From the NCBI GenBank assembly GCA_038030265.1, contig CM075940.1, positions 13,206,001-13,270,000 on the forward strand: 64,000 bases of DNA, read 5' to 3'. Below the pieces are notes generated by a model, which worked only from the letters and a program-made list of their open reading frames with translations, was not told the origin of the DNA and made no database searches. Position numbers and translations under genes: made by a program. Positions 47,522-64,000 of the stretch are shown here, piece by piece (the first letter of the stretch is position 1; each line of letters opens with the position of its first letter). The stretch is from Corythucha ciliata. Taxonomy: Eukaryota > Arthropoda > Insecta > Hemiptera > Tingidae.

Positions 47522-47772
47522 TAGAGTTCTATCGAGCCCGCTGGCGCATGAGCATTTAAGCGGCTCTTACACAGTACACTGGAAATCCATCAGCTTTGCA
47601 CTTCACACCCGTACTACGCGGGCGGTTCGGTCGGTTTGTCATACGCGCATCTCCATTAACGGCCACACGAAGCCATGTCCACAGCTCGTCGCAGCCCAGC
47701 TGGATTTGAACCCTGGCCCGCTGGTTTACGAAGCGAGTATTATATTCATTACACCATCGAGACGCGCTACAA
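47522..47772 (-). mobile_element. tRNA-derived SINE (candidate)
   Basis: Read on the minus strand, it starts near 47772 with CTCGATGGTGTAATGA (box-A-like, about 47748-47760) and has GGTTCAAATCC (box B, 47702-47712) about 45 bp on. The T-arm and acceptor arm do not pair properly, so this is not a functional tRNA. A non-tRNA body follows down to about 47522, where a C/G homopolymer of about 15 bases begins. Clear target duplications were not seen. Confidence 0.5.
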
Positions 47773-48272
47773 AACTAGTTATTCCCACCATAAAAACGAC
47801 TTAATTGACTAATAGTCACGCCCCCAAAACCGACAATCCGCGCCTTGAAGACGGCTAAACTAACCATTTGCACCCTAGTAATACCTAAACTGGCAATTCC
47901 CGCGCTAAAAATAGCAAAACTGACCAATTCGCGCCCTGAAAATGACTAAATCGACCATTACGCGCGCCCAAAAGTTACCAAACTGACTGGCTCACGTCAA
48001 CATTTATTTTTTGGACAGGAGGCGAGGGATATTCAAATCATTCCTGAATAAATAAATTTATTTCAAAAATATCTTTCGCAAATAATGGAGTAGTAAAAAT
48101 ATTGTCACTTATTCTTATAAGCGAGGTCCAACATGGCGACCCAAACAAAATTGGCGATGTCTGATTTCAGAATCACAGCTCGTTTACGCACGGGGAATAG
48201 TCTGGGGGGGGGGGATAAAAAAAAATAACGGGGATAGTACAATTTAGTACAGGTAATAGACTAACCTTTTTT
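47773..48272. other. Non-coding DNA and Salvador 3' region
   Basis: About 47820-47990 carries short units such as AAACTGACCAATTCGCGCCC, another degenerate repeat. On the minus strand the Salvador 3' UTR should run from 48272 downward; AATAAA on that strand (TTTATT at 48057-48062) lies about 211 bp past the stop. A poly-G run lies at about 48205. Confidence 0.45.
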
Positions 48273-58318
<10,046 letters not shown>

Positions 58319-58779
58319 TTTTCAAGACCGTAACACGACTCTCGAGAAAAATAAACAATAATTTGACGTTTAATTAACAGCAAAACGGTGCCATTCACTA
58401 ACAAAACTATCAACACCTTTTATGATAAACAGAAAACCGGTATCAGTTTGAAACTTCTCGTAACCTTCCGCTACTTAATTCCATCGATAACGTTGCTTAG
58501 TCAAATCAGTGCTTTTTTTTTATTCATTTCTTGTCAGTGAATTACTACTTTTTTAAATGATTTTAGCAAGATAATTAAATATTTATGTGAATTTTTGCCG
58601 AAATTGAACCATTACAGGGTATTTTAATGTGAGCGCCTTCTGCCCAGCCTACAGAAATGAGTCGAAAGAGCTTAACTTGCAAGATTGCACGTGCTGAAGC
58701 CCAAAAACTTATTAGTTTACGAGTCAGTTCCATTTTTGTTTACTTGAAAACAATTTAAACTCTCGGGTGGTTTTCGATC
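58319..58779. promoter_or_regulatory. Divergent promoter region of Salvador and PIG-O
   Basis: 461 bp separate the minus-strand Salvador ATG from the plus-strand PIG-O ATG. Both 5' UTRs and the start sites must lie here unless an upstream non-coding exon exists. It is AT-rich with no clear TATA box at the right spacing. CATCGATAAC near 58483-58492 matches the TATCGATA DRE-type core at 7 of 8 bases. The bidirectional arrangement is seen; shared regulation is inferred. Confidence 0.6.
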
Positions 58780-61700
58780 ATGAAATTGACTTGGCGCTAC
58801 GTTCTGTACCTTTGCTGGGTTTCTTTCGCGTTTACGTCGTCTATCCTTCTGTTTTGCCAAGGATTTCTCCTGTACAAAATCATCATCCCGAAGAAATCGT
58901 CCTCATCGGTTAATTGCTTCGGAAGTGTTAAGATTGTCGCTATACTCATTGACGCTTTAAGGTGAGTACCGTGAGGGCATTTTTTTGGCGAATTGAGGGC
59001 GCCTATGCAATTTTTCCCCCCCGGTTTCAGGTATGACTTCATTGCTCCAGGCGTCTTGGGCGAAAAACCATACACTGGAATTCTCGGCGCTGAACTACCT
59101 TCCGAAGGGAAACTTTATAAATTTATCGTTGATCCTCCTACGACTACCCTTCAGCGTCTCTACGCCTTGACAACCGGCAGCCTGCCTACTTTCGTTGACA
59201 TTAGGTCGTCGTTTAACGCTCTTGAAATCAGCGAAGACAATCTCATTGACCAAATCTCGTCCAAGTAGAAGCTATTAATTATCTTGGAACTGCCTTATTT
59301 TACTTATTTTTATTTATCAAGCGTAAAAGGAGTAGTCTTCATTGGCGATGACACCTGGTCTAGTCTCTATCCTGGGCGGTTCACTCGATACTTCCCATAT
59401 CCATCATTCAATGTCTGGGATTTGGATACAGTGGATCATGGAGTCATCACTCATCTCATTCCAGAAATGTCTCGCTCAAACTGGAGTATCATTCTGGGGC
59501 ATTTTCTCGGCGTGGATCATTGTGGCCACCGTTACGCTCCAGTTCACCCCGAGATGACTCGAAAACTGACAGAAATGAAAACTGTTGTTCAGTAAGTAAT
59601 GAGTCTGGGGCAAAGTATCGATCTATTGGTGTTGTTAGGAAGGGGGGGAGGACTCACGACTTGATGGTTTCTATTTTTTCAGTGACGTAGTTGAAGCAAT
59701 GGACAACGAAACCATCTTGTTTGTTTTTGGAGACCATGGAATGACTGAAAATGGTAACTTTCGATTCAGATTTTTTCATTCGAAGACAAAAAAAAAAAAG
59801 TAAACTATTGATATTCCAGGAGATCACGGCGGCGAGACTGAATTGGAAACGTCGTCAGCCCTGTTTGTCTACTCCAAAAATTCGACACTCATGAAATTCT
59901 TCCCCAACGTCGACTCTGTCCAACAAATCGACCTCGTTCCCACCATAAGTCTAATACTCGGCGTTCCAATCCCTTTTTCAAACCTCGGAGCCTCTTTCCT
60001 TGAAGTCGGCCCAGAGTCCAACGACCCTCGTCTTCAATGTTCATTTCTAGGACTGTGGCAAAATGTGGAACAAGTTCGTTCATACTTGAATGAGTACTCC
60101 AAAATCAATTCTCAATTTTCCAGTACCGTTCACGATCACCTCAATAGACGAATTGATCTGATTGGGGCTAGAATGTCAGTTTCAAACAAGTTCGACCCTG
60201 AATTGGCTAAAGAAATGAGACAGGTTTTGAAGGACGCTCTTGAACTCTGTCGTCAGGTGTGGGTTCAGTTTGATTTCACCGCTATGGTTAACGGGTTAAC
60301 GGCTTTGATTCTTTTGACATTGCTGAGTTTGATAATAGTTGAATTCTGCCCGTCCAACAGTTTCCAAGAAGATCTGAGTAGTAAATTTTTACTCTTTGTC
60401 GTTGTCTCCGTAATTATGTCGTCAGTTGCGTGTTTCATCCTCAGTCTGAGCAACATTGTCGGCAGTTTGGAGATTTCTCTTTACTTTTCGATTTGTTTCG
60501 TTTCGCTCGTCCTTTTAGGGCACTTGATCCTCAAAAATAAAAACAGTATCCTGGAGCAATTGCTTCGGTTACACAAACATAGAAATACTCCTAATGTGAT
60601 TACTTGTCTCATATTTTTGATCTCAGTTATCGGCCTCTTTTCAAATAGTTTTATCATTGAAGAATCTTCAGTTATGCCATTTCTTTTGTTCACTCTCGTT
60701 TGGATTTCAGTTATGGCTATGAAAGTTGAGAAAAGACCGGTTTTAAGGTCACCTCATCATTCATTCCTTGATCATTTACTTTCTAAACCTAAGGGCAAAG
60801 CTATTTTGTTGACGCTTCTCTTTAGCATAATAATTAGGCTCTCCTTCTATTACTGGCAGTGTAGGGATGAACAAATGAGGAATTGTCGTAAGGAGAAAAG
60901 CCTTTCGAAGACAATTTTTTGTCTGTTAACGATAGTCTCATTTTCAGTATTTGTGGTCTTTGTGAAATTGTGGATGAGAAGCATGGGAAACCTGGTGGGT
61001 CTTCAGCCTTCAGTTGTTATTGCTCGGTATCTACCGTCAATCAACGTTGTATGTTGTGGGTGCTACTGGGTTCTCAATTCTTTACCGTCCAAAGTTAAGC
61101 CTAAACTCTTCCTTTCGTGGCAGATACAATTATTCCCTCAAGCGGTATTTTTCATTTCCCTGATAGCCCTCTCCCTCGTTTACACCAGTCCTCTGTGTAT
61201 TCATTTGGCCCTGAGACCCAAGTATTATGGGGAAACTGTCATTCCTACAATATTCAAAAGCTTGAAAAAGATGATGGTTGGGAACAATGAGGAAGAGCAG
61301 CCAACGTCAATTTACGGCCTAGCTACTGTCTACAGTGCCGCTTTCACCAATTTAATGGTGTTCTCCTGTTTTCTGTGCGCCATTGTCTTTCAAGAGTGGC
61401 AGGCAGTTGTAATCGCTTTAATGGCCACCTCATTGGTCTTACTTTCCATAATCTCAGCTGTTGTTCGTTCGGATAGACCTAGAAACAAAGGTAACTTTTG
61501 GATAATACACAAAATGTCATGTTTCTAACGGTTTTAATTATCCTAGGCAACTACTTCGCCGTCCCCTGGTGGTCCATTGTCGCCTGGCATCTCTCCAGCT
61601 ATCATTTCTTTTACGCGACCGGACATCAAGCCTCATTCCTATCAATACAATGGATGAGTGCCGGCCTCTTTGGTGACATCACTTCGACCGTCGTCCCTGG

Positions 61701-62185
61701 AATCATTGTCCTGTTGAACACGTTCAGTTCACAAATCGTTCACAGTCTTCTTCTGCCTGGACTCGCCATCATCCCCTACACGCTTCGCGTTGCCTCCCCC
61801 TCGCTCGTTCCAAACGCGTCCGATTTGAGAAATGGCGAGCTCGAAATATTCCAACTGAACGACATGAGACGTCACGAACTATTCAGTCTCATTTCAAGAT
61901 TTACTTTACTGAATATACTTAGGGTAACGTCATCACCATCCTTTTCTTCAACAACGCAATAATCCAAATTTTAACTTTTTTTTTTTTCAGATATTCGTGT
62001 CGATGTTTGCGGCGTATATACACGCTCGCCACCTCATGGTTTGGGCGATATTCGCCCCGAAATTAATTTTTGAAATCACGGGATTCCTAGTGTCCCTGCC
62101 GTTTCTTCTTATGGGCTATCTTCTTGTCGAGCGCATATCGACCAAAATTAATCAAGTGATATCGAGTTTACCGTACGATAATTAA
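58780..62185 (+). CDS. PIGO: GPI ethanolamine phosphate transferase 3 (PIG-O homologue)
   Basis: ER membrane enzyme that adds the bridging ethanolamine phosphate to the third mannose of the GPI anchor, acting with PIG-F. Seven exons: 58780-58961, 59031-59264, 59322-59591, 59683-59753, 59820-61490, 61547-61923 and 61991-62185. All phases agree and give 999 residues plus stop (human PIGO 1089). A signal-anchor helix is at the N-terminus. The lumenal alkaline-phosphatase-like domain has [12 protein letters not shown] (metal Asp near 58), [21 protein letters not shown] (with the nucleophile Thr), [18 protein letters not shown] and [14 protein letters not shown]. The C-terminal half has ten or more hydrophobic segments, then [15 protein letters not shown] and [17 protein letters not shown], both diagnostic of PIG-O. 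All metal-binding residues I can recognise are present, so it should be active. The start is the first ATG in frame with the anchor helix. Confidence 0.97.
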
Positions 62186-62357
62186 AACTGTGTCACCCAG
62201 ATCTTTTTTCATTGTTCTGTGATAATACAAACCAAAATTTCTAATTTTTGTCTCTTATTTATGGGGACAAGTCGCGCCATTTTTGTTTGTGAATAAGGTT
62301 TTTTAAACAATGTTTTACGTGTTTATTTATTTATTTATTGTGCCTCCAAATGATGAA

Positions 62358-62363
62358 AATAAA
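62358..62363 (+). terminator. Candidate poly(A) signal of PIGO
   Basis: AATAAA about 170 bp after the stop codon. Confidence 0.55.
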
Positions 62364-62369
62364 TCAGAT

Positions 62370-63730
62370 ATGTGCTGTTTCTATGTAGTACTGGGACTAT
62401 CTTTTTCCGCGTTCTTTTTTTTTATGCGTACAACAGCCAGTGACGGCGAAAGTGTAAACAATCCTATGAAATAAATACACCAAAGCAACGAGTTGAAGAC
62501 ATGATCTACCTTCATGCAATTTTTGATCAACGTTTGGAGCACTGAATTACATAAAAACGAATTTCCCGTCCTAGGCATTGGGATAAATTCGCGTAATAGT
62601 TGACGTGAGCGCGTCACAACACAACGACGTCGCTTCTCCCGCCAGACAAAAATGAGATCGGTTTGGCCAATTTATCCTCGACGGGGGTTGTACCCGAAAA
62701 CCCCATGTTACTGCTGGGTGATATTTTCAGATTTCCATTCAAATTTGGTATTTTAAGGGTTTTTAGGACCCCAGAAAAACGAATGTAGCACCCCTGTTGT
62801 CCCCCCGGACTCACTTTTAGTATTTTCATCAAAATGCACCCGAATTCGGTATTTAGAGGTCTTAGGGCCCTAGAAAAATGTATATGGTTACGGTTTGCCC
62901 GTGAAAATTTAATTCAACCCCGTTATCTCTGTGAAGGCCAATTGCGTTCCAGAGAATGGCCGCGAACACATTCAGAAAATATGTCTCGCGTTGAATTCAA
63001 ATGTCAACTCAATGTGAAGAGGGGCGAATATTATTTATGCTGAATTTTTCAGAATTTAAACAAAAATTGGGGAAATTAAGTCGGTAACTAAAGAACGGTA
63101 TTCGAACGTAAAAATGTCGCACCGACATAACCATAACCCGTTTGCCCATAACATCTAGGGAACGCAAGAGAACGTTAATTCTCATTAATCTCACTTCTGA
63201 TATCAATAGAAATGAACTGAACAAACTTTTTTTTCTAAACAATGATCTTTTTTACTTGTCTTTTAACCGAACTGAAAAACAACGTGAAGACCAGAACAAT
63301 TTTCGTTGTGCTGTCCCTTTTCATCAGGGCCGGATCATGGAGGGGGACTATCGCGGGCTATAGCCCGGGGCGGCAGAGAATTTGAGAAATGTTATAAAGC
63401 GAGCGAGGGAGGGGGGATAAGATAAATCGAAACAGAAGGAGATGAAGAGGAAAAAACAAATGTATAATTTTGTCTCCCCAATTTCATGCGACACACGGAC
63501 ACACACGCTGTGCTCAAGCTCGCTCTGTGCGTCTGCGTACTTCGTGGCCGCATTGAGCCACAGCTCCTCGGCCGGTGCCGGTGCGCGATTTTTTGAACGT
63601 CCACACGATGCCGACGACCGAGCGCTTGTCGCAGCCTTATCGCAAATTGGGCAATAGAGCGGGATAAGTCACGGACCTACATCTATCAGGACCCGCGAGC
63701 GAAAATCTCTACGAGGCCCCTCATCATCCT
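62370..63730. other. Non-coding DNA downstream of PIGO
   Basis: About 62690-62900 contains two similar stretches (TTTGGTATTTTAAGGG and TTCGGTATTTAGAGGTC, each followed by a CCC/CTAGAAAAA phrase), a small internal repeat. CAGGGCCGGATCATGG at about 63327 resembles a hAT-type element end. No gene is supported. Confidence 0.4.
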
Positions 63731-63739
63731 TTCCATGTC

Positions 63740-64000
63740 CAAGTAACCAAATTCGAGTGTTTTGTCCTTCCCAGAAAACCAAATTTTGCGGGTTTGGCTC
63801 TTATAAAAACTAATTTTGCTTTTGCGCTTTAAAAATTCAGGCTCTTTCAAGTTCTTTCAAGCCCAATTTGGCTGTTTTCCCTCTCACGAAAAAACGTTCC
63901 GCGGACTTGGCAATTTTCCTAAACCAAGCTTCTGAATAATAATGGCTTTTTCTCAACTTTATCAGTGAATTAGCGCTTTTCTTTAATTTTAATCGCGTAT
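63740..64000. repeat. Family C (reverse) then family A (reverse) repeats at window end
   Basis: CCAAATTTTGCGGGTTTGGC-type units give way at about 63950 to CAACTTTATCAGTGAATTAGC, then TTAATTTTAATCGCG, which is reverse-oriented family A. The array continues past the window. Confidence 0.55.

Noticed and set aside
47700..47772. Functional tRNA gene on the minus strand
   Set aside because: The T-arm pairs at only two of five positions and no proper acceptor stem forms.

Overview
This 64 kb window is animal genomic DNA. It has multi-exon genes with GT-AG introns, long repeat-rich introns and intergenic DNA, and retrotransposons of three classes. The gene set (a SoxD factor, a GPCR of the GnRH/adipokinetic hormone/corazonin group, the Hippo scaffold Salvador and PIG-O) fits a bilaterian invertebrate. 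The GPCR reads most like arthropod adipokinetic hormone receptors, so an arthropod is the best guess, but the species cannot be fixed from the sequence.

Layout. 1-19.4 kb: no recognisable gene; a near-identical tandem duplication of about 1.3 kb (756-3405), degenerate short tandem repeats, plain non-coding DNA, and a candidate DNA-transposon remnant full of GGTCTTG motifs (16473-17115). 19.4-21.0 kb (+): the last seven exons of a SoxD gene, including the HMG box, with an AT-rich 3' UTR. 23-28 kb: non-coding DNA and arrays of a roughly 30-bp repeat. 28.3-40.9 kb: a retrotransposon cluster: a 5'-truncated LINE (+), a decayed Ty1/copia element (+) and an apparently intact, young Ty3/gypsy element (-). 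All three have target-site duplications or near-duplications, and the LINE and gypsy copies clearly sit inside repeat arrays. 42.5-44.0 kb (+): a six-exon GPCR. 44.2-48 kb: repeat arrays and a tRNA-derived SINE. 48.3-58.3 kb (-): Salvador in eight exons, whose reading frames join without conflict across an intron of about 8.5 kb. 58.8-62.2 kb (+): PIG-O in seven exons, 999 codons. Salvador and PIG-O are head-to-head with 461 bp between their start codons. 62.2-64 kb: non-coding and repeat sequence.

The genes do not form a pathway. Salvador belongs to Hippo signalling, PIG-O to GPI-anchor synthesis in the ER, SoxD to transcription and the GPCR to neuropeptide signalling. The only arrangement that suggests shared control is the Salvador/PIG-O divergent promoter. 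The most unusual feature is the repeat landscape. Several families with a period near 30 bp share an AAATTG core, occur in both orientations, and in three places abut a CAG(G/T)GCCGGCCTT motif that looks like the end of a non-autonomous DNA transposon. No new multi-gene system was found. All splice joins were read by eye and need transcript support.
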